The notes beneath the pieces were generated by a model. It was not told the origin of the DNA and ran no database searches. It saw only the letters and a list, made by a program, of their open reading frames with translations. A program made the position numbers and the translations under genes. From NCBI GenBank assembly GCA_013397935.1, contig VZRN01005167.1:62307-126306 (forward strand): 64,000 nucleotides of DNA. The letters run 5' to 3'. The stretch is from Dasyornis broadbenti (lineage: Eukaryota > Chordata > Aves > Passeriformes > Dasyornithidae). This document shows positions 36,973-50,700 of this stretch, in pieces. Each line of letters begins with the position of its first letter. The stretch's first letter is position 1.

Positions 36973-37053
36973 CTTTATCAAAAATTTCTTTCAGCACTCC
37001 TCGTTTTATAAGCTCCTCTCTGCTTTGCCTCATTGACATTTTTCTTTCCAAAG
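36973..37053 (-). CDS. PHACTR1: PHACTR1 exon carrying the N-terminal RPEL motif (RPEL-N)
   Basis: This 81-nt exon encodes (A)LERKMSMRQSREELIKRGVL and then KEIFDK(D). It is nearly identical to the N-terminal RPEL of vertebrate PHACTR1, which binds G-actin and lies next to a basic nuclear-import signal encoded by the preceding exon, outside this window. The acceptor is tgcttacag|CTTTGG at 37054 and the donor AAAG|gtaagtg at 36972, a near-consensus site. The exon is 27 codons, phase 1 at both ends, so skipping would remove the motif without a frameshift. It was located from the splice borders and the motif because it is too short to stand out as an ORF. Confidence 0.95.
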
Positions 37054-39386
37054 CTGTAAGCAAAGGATAAGGGTCAATATAAATAGAAAAGAAGGGAAAT
37101 TATTGTTTTAAAAGGCTGTATGCCTTTTAAAGGCATTTTTAAAAAATGCTCTTTCTCCTCTTCAAGTCAGTGGCTAAAAGGCTGCTTGCAGTCCAGAGAA
37201 TCTATCTGCTGCTGTGGTGTGGCCATTATTGACAGAAATGGCGACAGACTGACTGATTTGAGGGCATGTCTGCATGCCCATTGCTTGATTTTGACACATG
37301 AGCCAAGCATTTCTGATTTCTGTGGAGAATTAGAGACAGCAAAGGGAGAAAAAGGAAATTGATGCAGAAGCTGGAGAGGGAAAGGTAAGAAAGAAGGCAA
37401 CACAAAGGCTCAAACCAAGGAAAGATGTGACAGAACATGGCTGCGGACTGTGCCCAGGCTGTGGAAGAGAATGGAAGCCAAAGCTTCTTTGCCACTTTTT
37501 CTAGTCAGAGCAGATAAAGGTGTTTGGGACAGTGAAAAATTTGAGCTGTTAATAGAGCTTTCTCTTCCCTGGAGGGGTGTTTTCTCCTAAAGAGGTAAAG
37601 GAGGGAAAGTCCATGAGAGCCACTGCAATTTACACTAGATCTGAACAGCTCCAGTTCTGTATTGGCTGCTTGGAGACCACAGTCACTGAGACAGCAAAAT
37701 GACAGACAGAAAATACACATTTCTTTAGTGTAGTAGTAATTAAAACAATGACCAGTTAAACAAAACACCACAAAGGAAATGCACACAGGCAAAGATCTGA
37801 AAGCCAGCAAGTCAGAGGCACAAGAAGTGATGTGAAGGAGTGGCTGTGACTGCACCCGCTCTGCGAGAAACAAGCCTGTGCCTGCCAAAAAAGAGGCACA
37901 GTCAAGGACAAATCGCTTTTGCCATATGCTCCTCTATCAGACCCAGCACAGATGCACGCACACACAAACGAACTGGGACTTAGCATCCTCAGCCTACCCA
38001 AGGCAGATTTAAAGCAAAAGAGGCTTGGAAACCCTCTCTCCTTCCCTGAAAACAGGAAGGTGTAACCTTTCTTGGTACTGCTGTGTGTGGACTGTTCCCA
38101 CAGGGAGACATATATCTGGTGAATTAGCTATGCTTATATCGGCACACTGTGCTTCTTGCAACTTATTTGCTGCCAGATACTAAGGGTTCAGTACGAACAA
38201 GGCCAGCTCTGCTTCACTCTTCTCCACAGCATAAATTTAGGCTTCCCCATTTTTAAAATCGGTTTTGAACACGTATTCTTCAAGATGAGGATGACCAGTA
38301 TGTACAGTCAGAAGCTAATTAAAAATCCTGGTCTCTCCAGGGAGAGACACACTCTCTGAACTTCAGTACGGATCAGAACTAAAGGCAGGTCCCTTTGCTG
38401 AAGCCCAAGACCCCATACCCATTTACCAGCCACATGGTGCAGTTTGATTTTGGAGGTTGTTAACATAACAGCCACAGCATTTTCCTGAGTGCCTTAAACC
38501 CATCTGAAGAAGTGCTTTAGGCACCTCAACTGACTTCCAATGAAGCACCGATTTCTAAGTTTTTAATATGCTTTGAAAAAAAAGGCCCAACAATCAATCT
38601 CTGGAGTCACATTGCACACTGCTCCCCAAGCTGTCTTTTTCCTGTGCTGAAAGAGTCTTGCTCTGGTACAGCATTCAAAGCTTTTTTCTCTTCCTTCTTA
38701 AGAGCAGCTACCCTCAGACCTTCCAAAAAGACCCAGAACAAGCTACAGCTAATTCCTGAGATTTCTCCCACCAAAGAAATTGTTAAAACTCTGACTGAGT
38801 TTAAAGAGCAATTTGGTGGTACCCAGAACCATTCCCAATAGGTCTCAAAAAGTGTAATTTTCTGTTAGAATAAGCAGCAAACTGAACTTGCTCTTCAGTG
38901 GGAAACCAAATTGAGTGAATCAGCAGCAAAGCAGCAGTTTCTGCATATAGACAGCAGCACTGCCCATAGAACAAAGACACAGGCAAATTCTATTTCTGTA
39001 CTTGGCCATAGATAGCTAAGTAACAGCTCCACATTTTACACACAAATTCACTGGCACCCACCTGGGTTCACTGTCTCACTCTCCTACCCTGTCAAGGGCT
39101 GGTTAATCAAGGTAGCAGCATTACTACCCACTTCATGGCTGGGAGGTCCCACCACATTATCACAGTACTGGCAAGAAACCCAGTAATTTTGCAGACTGGA
39201 GTTAAGTTTTTTGGGGAATCAGGTGCTAAAAAGGGCTGTCAGGGCATTTAGAAGAAGTGCAGCAGTGTCTCTTCCAAACCAGTTGCTGAGGAAGACCCTC
39301 CAGTAGTGACCAAGACTTCTCAAAGTAGGAGACTATTTTTGCAGTCACAGAATTTCTAAGACAGGATATATATACTTGGAAGACTG

Positions 39387-39402
39387 TATATATATATATA
39401 TA
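39387..39402. repeat. (TA)8 microsatellite
   Basis: Eight uninterrupted TA units, with a shorter TATATA run about 20 bases to the left. Confidence 0.9.
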
Positions 39403-42400
39403 GGCTTTTCAGATACTCTCTATTGTAATCTGCTTGTGTTCAAGAATGAAAAAACCACAACACTTGAGCTGAAGCTCAGACAAACCAGTTTTTTTCAGTT
39501 TCTAAATCCTTTCTAAGTAGGTACAGGACTTATAGTATTAATTATTTTCCTACTAAGCCAGTTTAATTAATAAGATATTTAGAGGAAGGGCATGCTGGGC
39601 TAAGAGCAGCACTGAATGATAATAACAGATGTTATACTAAAACTATGGAACACGCTGCCTTTCTTTAATACAAATCTTCCGCCCAAACAAGAGTCGTACA
39701 TTTAAGTGCATAACCTGCTCTGCTACTGCTGATCAGATGAGAAAAAATTACAAGCACTTAGATGCAGAACTCATTAGGATCTAACAGCCTGAACAATGAA
39801 ATGCTTTACTTGGTCTGGATTTCCCTGGCAAAGATTGTCAGTTCTTTTATGAAGGATTTTCTTTTCAAGCAGAAAGCTGGTACAGAATAAATTCATTCAC
39901 TCTCCACTGAGAAGGGATCCATTCACAGCAGAGGATACATATAAACCTTTGAATTAATCCTTGATTCATGAGAACCGTGTAAATTCTGTGATGGGAAAAA
40001 ATGAAATATAATTAATATTTAAGAAAAGATGTATTACTTCATTAGTGATTTTCCTTGGTGATTAACCTCATTTTTTTTCATTTGTACAACCTTCCAGGAG
40101 ATTAGAAATAAGCATTAAGCCCTCTTTATGGGATCTACTTATGCCGGAAACTAGTTACAGTAACAAATTCATCCACTCTCCAAGAAACTCTCCATTACTA
40201 GTTTATAGAAATGAGCCTATGTGTATTTTATGGTAGAAGTGTACAGATTTTGCCTGTGTGCTCTGCAGTATGCTGTTTCTTTTATGCTTTGATGAAGAAA
40301 CAGTGGGAAATGTTTTTATTAATGTTTCTGAGCTGGTATTTTTGAACTCGTCCCTCAGGAGCAGCATCCCTCTGCTGTTCAAGCAGAGTTTTTCTCTGTG
40401 GCAGACCCATTAAGATCAGTAAAGCCCTGACAGGGTCAGGAGGAGTTTCTGCCCCCTCCATTCTGGAAATCAAACACAGTTTTGTCTTTATTCCTTTAAT
40501 AGGCTGCTGTGCTCCGTGATGGCAGTGGCTGGGGGCTGCTCCTCCAGCTGAGAAGGTGAAGCTCGCCACTGCCTCTGTGCCAAGCGCTTCTGCTGCTCCA
40601 TTAACCAGCCAAAGAGGCATTTGTGCAATCAGGACACATAACCCTTCTGTCCTCCCACCCTTCCCTCCAAGACTAAAACCTCTCAGATGAACTATTCCAA
40701 CCTGCATCTATATGAGATAATAATAAATTAGTGATAAATATTCTTATACAAGATAATGATAAACCGTCCTCCTTTGCAGCAATTGTCATGTTGCTGCTTA
40801 AACCAAGGGGTGGACTAAATAAACAAGTCCTCCCCTTTTCTTTTCACCTGACAACTGAAATTAAATCCCAGTCTGTGCTGGCCAGTTGGATCTTAACCTT
40901 GCTTTATTCTGAGGTTGTCCTTGGCCTTTGCCTCAAAAAGTACTGGGGGATGCTTTGCATGAATTCTTCCTTTCAAAGGCCACTATAATTTTCATGATGA
41001 TTTTAGAAAGCAAAGGTTGTTATAGGATGGAGCTGAGAGCAGAAGCTTTTTGGTGCAGCAATTATACTTGCTTTCAATAGAAATCTGCTTTGCTAGTAAA
41101 GCATATCTAACTATTTAGAAACAAGTATACCAATTGCTTTGCACAGTGTTTAGATAAACAATCATCAGTGTTTTCCTCAGATTTATAAGGAAGGAGAGAT
41201 TTTCAAACGTGATAGATTATGTATTAAAAAATGTTACATCATGAAATTTTCCCGACTATGTAGACTTTCTTGGCAATCAAATGGAGCAGGATTCATCTGA
41301 TATAAAGTTTTACAGCGTGGGCTTCTTTCTCTGAGTTGGCTTCCTTATATATTAAGAGCAAATCTTGGGCATGATTAAACTCAGACTAATGTAAGCATAT
41401 AAACAAGTCTGAACTGCACCTTGGAAGTGCCTGTTAGGCTCCACTGACTGTAAAGGAAGCTAAGGGTGAGTACCTGAGATAAAGATGCATAAAATAGGGC
41501 TGAATATACTCTTGAAATCAAAATTGACAGAAGAGAGTAGTTTTAAGAAAACAAATGCTGCTGTAGATGAAAGTCTTAGAGCTGAGGAAAATGTAGATGT
41601 GTCAGCTCACAGAAAGCTCCATTAATTTGGTGATTGTTTTAATAGCTGTGGAATGACACTCAGCAGTGCTGCTGTGAGCTTGGGGTATGACCAATGGCAT
41701 AACATAGCTTGGTTGAAATAACTGTTTTGCTTTGCTCTGTGCTAAATATGAATTTTGCATGGCTTCAAACATGCAGAGGTCTCTTGAAGCCTGAGGAAAG
41801 GAAAAATACTCCAACATGTTTCTGAATCTTTGAGATTTGAAGTTCCTTACAGAAGTTTGGAGTCTCTCTAATACCAGCCTGGGTTCTCCTGCAACAGTAC
41901 CATCTAAAAAATCGAATTCAGACAGATTAATACCTAGAAAGGATTAGGAGCCTCTTTTTGTCTGTGTGTCCGCCCATGACATTTCTTGTTCTGACTGTAG
42001 CCTAGCACTCCCATTCTATGAGGTAACAAAATATGTGAACATCAGAAGGAGAAAAGCAGGCTGGTATTAAAAGTTAAGCTTGATTTTAAGAAGTGTATAA
42101 AAGTGCCCCTCCAAATCAGCTGACTAAATAAACCCCCTTCCGTATGTGAATCACTTGGACAACTTCTGTGGCGTGAGCTATGAGACAAACTAATAACACA
42201 GAAAAACCCCACAGCACTGATGCCACACTAAAGAGTAACTCAAAACACTCTTTCAGTAAACCAGGATAATCATTACAGAGGTGGAAAAGCGAGGTACAGA
42301 CAAGCTGAAACAACTTGGCTTGTCACCTGCTTTAGCAGTAGCAAAGCATGAACAGCATCTGTTCTGTGGCCAGGGGCCAACACTCCAGGCTAGGAAATGA

Positions 42401-45400
42401 CCCTTCTAGACTTAAAATTTATTACTGTAATCAAGGCAAATAAAATAACAGGAAAAAGAGGCAAAAATAAAATTAAGCACCACAACCATCACCCCAAAAT
42501 ATTATTTTTATCTTATTTCATTTCCAGTCTTGCAAGTACAACTGGATTTATTTTAGATTATGAGTATGTAAAAGCATAGAGAAGATGATGTCAGGGCATC
42601 TTGCTTCTACACATATTCAGACCAGCTCAAGACACTGGTCCATTTCCAGTTAGAAACACTGGACTGGGAGCATGTTAAATCTTCATTTGTGACAAGTAAG
42701 CCTTTGAAATTACACAGTAAAAATACACACATTCCTTTGAGAGTGCAGGATCGAATCTAAAATTCCTAGTCACTAACCCGAAGTGTTTAGGAGGTATAAC
42801 ATTTGGCACACCTGGTAACTACAGATAAAAATTCAATCATCTCTTCCTTACAGAGACAGAAAGTAAAACTGGGAAAGAAGTGAAATCAGCCTTAAGAAAA
42901 CTCTGGACTTGTACCGACCATTACTACACATAAAGTGCCAGAGGACAGACTTGGGAGGAAAGCAGATGCAAAGTCAAATCTGTAAACACAGAACTGCAGA
43001 AGCGACTCAAAATGCTGCAAACCATACTAAGTGAGATCACAACACAGTAACACAACTCAGAAACACAGCATACAACCAAAAAATGCAGCAAACACAAGGA
43101 AAAGCAGAGAAATTAAATATGAACAACTCTACCACAATAGTTCTTAATTGTTTCTGAACTAAAGAAATCAGAAATCTAATCCAAGAACACATGGACAGCA
43201 TTTTTTTCATACAGAAGGACTGAAAAAAATCAATCAAAGAAGGTGCCTTCCTAGGGAAAGAACTACACTTCAAGCTAGATCCAAAGAAACCCCACATAAT
43301 GGATTTCACGGGCCAAGCTGAGCAAGCCTGGCAGAAGATGAATGCATGAAAACAAGAGATAAACCAAGAAATCTTGACAAACATAACAAAAGCTGTGTGT
43401 TTGAAAAAACCAAACCCCTAAGAAAGTGGATTTGAAAAGAAAACAAGATTGTAGACACCTTAAGAAAAATGTTACCACCCTCAGATGACCAGCTAATAAA
43501 CAGTAAAACAGAACTCCACTGTATCCGCGAACTGTGATAATCTATCAACAGGATTTTGGAAAGACTCGCATTTTTATACCTTTTATACATAATTGCTTTT
43601 CTAGTCACACTTGAGAAGTACAATACAACAAGTCAGGGAGGAATTCAGAAAGCTGAGCAGAATACTGAAAAAATGAAGAAAATACATTTCTTCTGTTCTT
43701 CCCTCTGAATTGCTGCACAGTGTTTCATGAATTCCTAGGTCGTACTAGGTCAAGAGCTGGAAGCTGAACCACCAACAGGTATTGCTTTCCACAACTTAAT
43801 GAAAAAGGAGATTCTGTATCTTAATTAAAGGAATTTGCAATAAGGTAACATAGCACATTTTAATGTACAGCTACTCTGCAATTACAGTGTGACTACACAG
43901 TTGAAAGCCATACCATGGACTCTTGGAGACTTCTTCATTTGGGCATCAAAAACAGTAGTGAGGGGGTGGTACTGAATTATTTGAAGGCTTTCATCCAAGC
44001 AAGAAATCCGTCAGGCTACAATAGCCCCTGCCTAAGTCCATACTGCTACCAGCACCCTATGTTGCTATAGCTGTTAAAGATAAATTGACCATAGCAATTA
44101 CCCCCACAGTTCTTACTGCAACGAGGTTATGTCCTAAGCACCAGCAAAAGGCAGCTGGTGCAATCCTTATGGTAGGACATCCATGTACAGTTTCACAAAT
44201 GATGGTTTCTTCTACAGGCTTCCTTGAAACAACATGCAGAAGTTGTATTATCAAAGAAACACTGAGAACATGGGTTCTACTCATCAAACCTTTGCAATCA
44301 GACAAGATGAATCATGCCATCTGAAAAAAATACCTAGGAACATCAGCATTAGTTGTACATCCCAAAGAACGTCTGCTTTTTACAAATGACTCAATTTGCT
44401 TTAGATACCTTGCAGTCTCAGGTTTCTGTACGTACAACAGACAAAAGCTGTGCTAAATGCAAATGAGTGAGGAGCTGGGTGAGATACCTGCAGGGCGTTT
44501 CCTTTACCCTGAGAAGATGGTACCCAGACTGATGATGCTGCAGTAGGGATCTGCAGTGTCATCTGTAACAGCAGAAATGTCTATCTGCAATACTCTGCAG
44601 CGTAATAGGGACCTTCATCAAAGCAAAAACCATGGTGGCCATCGCCTGAACAAGATAATGACTCCTGTGACTCTCTGGAGAGTTTGCTCCATAACAGAGT
44701 TTACATGTAACTAACCAGGCAAGCTGCTGCTTTTGGATTTGCTCCTCATCAGACAACACATCCAGATGGCAAAATACGGAGCACAGTTTACATAAAGAAG
44801 TCTAGCAGATGTCAGGAAACTGGATTCTCCAGAGTAACTTTTAAAGGTGAAGGAGTCAGCTTTCCTGGGATGGAAAAAGAGGGGGAAATTTTGAGATAAA
44901 ACCAGAGCAGTGGCAGGTTGATGACAAGAATGCTTGGAAAGACCACCTGAAGATGACAACCAGGCTACTGGCCAGCATTTGGTCTCCTTGTTTTCCAGTT
45001 GGGAGGATCACTTTGCTGATAGAAAAGAGACTTGCAGTCGGTAAGACAAGCAGCACAACTCTTTCTATAGCAACAGCCAACTGCTGTGTAGTTTTACAGC
45101 TTGAGTTCACCTTACAGCTGTAGCGTTACAAACATATTGCCTGCTACCTGCTGCCAGACAGATGTGTAAATCCAGTGTTTTACTCCCTAACAACATCCTA
45201 TTTGTGCTACACTGAAAAAAGCCTGCTCTTCTTGATGCTCCTATTTCACCAGAAAGGGATCTGAGATAATTTAAAATACATTTGCACATTACTCAAACAC
45301 CGGTGAAGTAAATTACAGTTTTCCACTTACACTGGAATAATTAGTACACCATGGACTCCCAAACTGACACACAAAATAGATGGGGACTTGTTTATCTGCG

Positions 45401-45977
45401 TCCACATGTACCCCTACTAAAAATAAAAGAAACAAAGTACAGCGTGTGACTAAGAAATACCTACTTAAATCTGAAGCTGGCTTAGCACTGTTTTGAGAGA
45501 GATGTTATGAATATTTCATACACTTCTCAGAAACCATCACTACTGTTGTACACCCCAGAAAATCTTGACTAAACACACACAAATTAAAAATGCATTTGTT
45601 ATTGGAATGAACTGGCACCAACCCTTCAACACAGACCTCTGTTAGGAGCCAAACAGGAAATCATTCATTTAATGCTTGATTATAGGAATGGCTGAATCAC
45701 AACGCAACAAACACTTCCTCCAAAATAAGAAGATTCTTGAATTGCAGCTGTCACACCATCCAACAATTATATTTGGATGATATTTCCAGCTTGTGCAATG
45801 GCACTAGCTGGCTGGTACATAATGCTGAAAAAACCCCAAAGTGTCTTTAATGCCAGCGTCTTATCTCCCAAAATAGTGCAGTCTGCTTTCTGGCTTGGTA
45901 GCTGATAACGGTTCCAGCTACAGTAAAGGCCCACCATGCAATTTCAGCATGTTTTACACATTCAGAGTCTTGGTCTG

Positions 45978-45994
45978 TTTTTTTTTTTTTTTTT
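45978..45994. repeat. T17 homopolymer
   Basis: Seventeen consecutive T residues. No polyadenylation signal is seen at the expected distance on the minus strand, so there is no support for a retrocopy. Confidence 0.9.
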
Positions 45995-46934
45995 GGCTTC
46001 TTTGGGGTGAAAAGTTAACTTTCCCAGATGGAGGGAAACTTTCCATTATACATGGCAGTCCTCTGGAATCAACAGACTGAAAAAAGACCAGACTGTGATT
46101 TCAGTTACAGTAACATGAATGCAGAACTGCTTCATGAGAATTTGGCATGCACTATCCTGCTTGTAGCATAAATTATTCCATTATTTCAACAGGAGATATT
46201 TTTAAAAAATCCACTAATGATGAAATTACTTTATGCTCCTCTCCAGCAAGTGCTGAAATTGTCTGAGAAAATACGGCATTTTTACGTTTAGTATTATATG
46301 TTATCTTAGTGCTTTTTGTGTGTGTGTGCAGAAACATAGTTATGATGCCTGTCCAGAATGGGGAGACAGAGATGAAGATATGAAACACATTTAGATGGTA
46401 AAAGTTTTGAACTGATATAAGTTGAATTTATACTGATATAAGAAGCAAATTTGAAAAATAATAGGCAGGAAAGACAGTGAAGTGAAGGAGATATGATAAT
46501 AGTCTGGTCATTTCTTACAGTGTAATCACATTATAAATGTAGATAATATTGCCAGTTTCATATCTCAGTATTTCAGTGTAAGTGTCCCTGCTTTCCAGAA
46601 CCTAATTAAGTTTTTCTGTTAACTGTGTAGACAACTAAATAGAAAATTGGTAGAATCATAGGTGGTCTAAGGTTAAAAGCAATGGTACTGAAGGATAAAA
46701 GCCATGACAAACAAGCCAAATATTTTTCACAGCAGTGCTAACCCTGAAGAGCTTCAGCAGAATTGCAGAGTGAAACTCTTCTTTACAAGGAGCTGTGGAA
46801 GTCTTTCTAAGTGAAGTGTCACTTGGAAAACTTTCTAAGAAATCAATAAAATGGCGAGCAGTAAACTGCCAAGACCAGACAGTTTTCTTCCTAGAGTTCC
46901 TCAGGAAATAAAAAATGAACATAGTAAGTGTGAC

Positions 46935-47735
46935 ATGTGACCTTGATAAGATAGAAAAGTGGGAAATGGCACATAGAAGGTTGCTATTCTTTAGAGCCTG
47001 AAAGTCATCTGGGAATTACAGACCGGTAAGCCTGGTTCCCATATCACCAGTCTAGGAACAGTTATATAGAAAAAAGCTAGAAATAGGAGACCTAGAACAG
47101 AAGAGAGATGAGAGAAAAATCATCCTGGGTTTGAGGTGGGAAGTTCACAGAAGTCAATGAAGATTCTTGTTGCAAGCTGGCGTCTTCAGAGTTGCAAAAC
47201 TCCTATGCTAAAGTCATTGGAAGAATTAAAATAGCATTAGATAAGGGTGATTATCCTCTAGTGGAATAATAACATGTAGAAATCAAAAAGGAATGCCCCA
47301 TATAAGCAGAGGGATGTAGTACTACCCTCTGTCTTCTTCACAAAAACACAGTTTGGAAAGGTTGATAATAGGGAGATGACAAAATTGGCTGACTGCAGTC
47401 AAAACTAAGGCTGACTGCAAAGAGCAACAAAAGATCTTATGATACTAAATGATGTGTGACAAAATTCAACATTGATAAGAGCAAAAAAGACATTTGGGAA
47501 AAGGCAGTCCTAACTCTACACACTTAACAGCTATATTAGTCATTCCCACTCAGAAGATAGTGCTGGGAAACTCTGCAGAGAATTATCTGAAAATATCATC
47601 CTAATGCTTGGGGCAGTAAAAAAGGCAACAGAAATTTGAAATTATTAGGAAATAAATACAGCCCCTTTGTACTAGTGTAATAGTCTATAGCTAACACAAG
47701 TTTGGGTATCCATCTCCAAAAAGATATATCAGAAC
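46935..47735 (+). mobile_element. Ancient CR1/L3-like LINE relic (reverse-transcriptase region)
   Basis: GGGAATTACAGACCGGTAAG followed by CCTGGTTCCC (near 47011-47040) corresponds to the GNYRPVSL motif of CR1-clade reverse transcriptases. Further right, ACAAAATTCAACATTGATAA, TGGGAAAAGGCAGTCCTAAC and GAAATTATTAGGAAATAAAT match, in order, the deeper CR1/L3 consensus known from turtles, crocodilians and mammals, ending near CATCTCCAAAAAGATATATC. The frame is destroyed by stops and indels. The orientation is plus, antisense to PHACTR1. Both ends are approximate. It is clearly older than the CR1 at 23.2 kb. Confidence 0.7.
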
Positions 47736-50700
47736 AAAAAAAGTAATGAAAAAATGAAAAAAGAATGAACTAAAGGGATAGGGTATTTTGCAGAGAAATA
47801 AACAATAATAGCAGAACTGCATTTTTTTGTCATCTCTTCTTTTATAGCAAGGTCCTGGTTCCCCTGATATTCACAAAAATACATGGTAACTGCCACCTAG
47901 GCTGTGCTCTGCATAAAGCAGACCATTCCACTGGAGGAAAATCAAGGCATAATACAGGATAGACAACATCAATACACATATTCTATACACCCTCTGGTAG
48001 GAGCTACACCAGACAGGGTTTTCTTTGCCTGGCATAGCCCTTCAAAGAATCCCCACAACCCTGGCATGCTTCCAGACCCAGAGACAAGGGGAAACTCGTG
48101 CCATAAGGGCTTTTGCCTTCTGAATGCATGAGCTGGCCTTGGCAGCACTGTGAGGCCCTGCTCTCACGCACTGTGCTCATGACCCATTGCTCCAGGTCTG
48201 GGGCCATTACCAGCACAGAGAGATGCACTACCTGCCCCCAGCACCACAGGCCACGCTACAGCAAGCACTGCTACAGCAAGGACAGAAGTCAACAGGCAAC
48301 ACAGCACAGGTCTGTAACACCATGAACAGTCATTCATTCATTTATGAAATGCCAGAGATAAAAAACACCCAATAAAATGGTCAGGGTACAACTGAAAAAA
48401 AAGTACTTTTGTGTACGGTGTCTTTTTTCATTGTGGAGTTGTCTGCAAGAGATACCCATGAAGGCTAGAAGTGTCATTTGGTTCAAACAACACTAAGTGA
48501 TAGAGGATAAATCCACACATGGCTTGATTTAGATGCAGCTTTCAGCTTATGAATTTCTGAGTGCTGCAATTTGATTTCTTAAGTCAGGAGAGAGATAAAT
48601 AGATGCTTACCCTGATTCTTCATGTAACATAACCATTGACTACAAGAAAAGATACTGGACTATCATGGACTTTGGTTTGATCTACTGTGTCTGTCCTGGA
48701 GTATATTTATTTTTAAAAGATGTGTTTAATGAATCAGGAGAAAACACCCTCAATCCCAACACACAAAACTATTCAATTATCTAATTGTCAGGAAATGAAC
48801 AAAGGCAGCGGATTTGCATTTGAAAGAAACTTGATTTTTATCTCCTTACCATGCATGTCCAGGGACTTTTCTTGCATGATTAAATCAAACCTGTTAAGTA
48901 ATACAGAGTTCAACATACTGACATCTAAAATTACATAAATGGATTCACGTTTCAGGGCTGGTGTAGTGCTGGTTGCAAAAGTAGCTTACTAGGTAGTGTG
49001 GCATCCAGGCTTAGAATCCTTTTTCAACACGGGCTTCAGGAATTTTCACTCATTAATTTCAGAGAATGCTACGACTTCTTTTATTTTACTTTGTTTCTTT
49101 CAGTGTTAGGAAGTACAAGAGCGTGTGCTGTACTTCATGTTGGACAAATCTTAATTATTATTAATTGCTTTCTGACAATGGAGTATGTGAAGTGACAGTG
49201 GAATGTGAACCTGAAATCTGAAATTCTGCCCAGTGTTGGGTTATGACCTGACTATAGATGGTTTTTTAACAGAGAATAAAGTCGACTTGTTCTGCAGATT
49301 TTGATAAATACTTCACAAAAGAACCACAGAGATACTGCAGATCAGTGCTCTTTGGAAATTACAAGTTCGATCAAAGTTGATGCTACCTTGAAATACTTTT
49401 CTGAAGATTATCAAAGTGCCATTATATTATTATAAATACATTAATTAAAATATTACTGATCTAGATTCAAAACTCAGATATAAGTGAAGAAATAAAAACA
49501 ATTTAGTGATTAACTCTACCTTAATATTCTTCTATTCCAACTTTATCCTGGTCCTTTTGTACCTCAGTAGATTTGGATGATTTATTTTTGTGAAATTTCA
49601 CTTATTTCTGTTGCATAATAGCAATAGATGTCAGTCTATTTCTACCATCATAATTAGTTGCTGTGGAGATGGCTAAAATATCATGGATTATTATAATTGC
49701 AAATGAGGAATAAGCAGCAGGAAAAGATGACACTGATAATGTGCAAATATTACAAGGTTCCTTGAAACTAGCTGACTACAAGATATTTGAATTTGCCATA
49801 GTAATGAGGAGGCTTACAGAATAAGGGGGTGGTGTACATTTCAGAAGAATACACTGTGAAGAAACACGCCAGTTACATATGATGGCATCTTATATTTAGC
49901 TTAATGTTAAAGCAAAATGATCATACAACCCACATATATTATGATTTTGTTACATGTAATTTTGCTTAAGGCCTACAGAAAAGTCATTGGTGGTATTCAC
50001 CTTTATTACTATAACGCAAAAAAAACACAGCAGTAATCCATAAAATCAGTAGGTGTTATCCTGAACTAATCTTCTTTGGCAGATAAATGAAGGAGAAACA
50101 GGTGTTCAAGTATCTGCACGAAAAGCAGCTAGAATTATCCCTTTGACATCGTTCTTTAAAAGGCAGGAATCATACTGAATCTTCCACTGGAGACTAATGA
50201 ACCTCTCGGAGGGAGAAAGGACTAAGTAGACAAAAATAAAATTCCTGATGTATTGTTCTATAACACAAGCCCTTTACATTGTGTTGTCTTTTGTTGCAGG
50301 GCTGGCTGGCAGTCCAATCTCACCTCAGAGCTGCATAAGTGACTGTGTGTAATGATGCTGCCTTCATACAGACACTGTGTGTACTTCCAAAATGACAGCA
50401 TTATTAAATCTTCGCCTTTTCAGCCTCAGTACCATGAAGCAATTGTCCTGAATTGAAAAAAAAAAATCCCCAAATTATGCTTTTATGAAGAAACAAACTT
50501 TTTAAAGCTTGACTGAGCTAAATACTGAGTTAAATACTCTCTTATGTATGCTGTTCAGAGCTAAGTTGCTGCATTCTGAAATATGGAGGGAAAGCAAGAA
50601 GCATTAAGGGAAAGTGAGAAGCAGCTCTTTGTAAAACAAGATTTCTTACCCTTTCTGAGCACAGCTGAATGACTGATATCAGAATTATATTTCCAAGCTG

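Noticed and set aside
40282..40707. 141-codon minus-strand ORF starting MQVGIVHLRGFSLGGKGG
   Set aside because: No recognisable domain, no splice context and no conserved motif; treated as chance.
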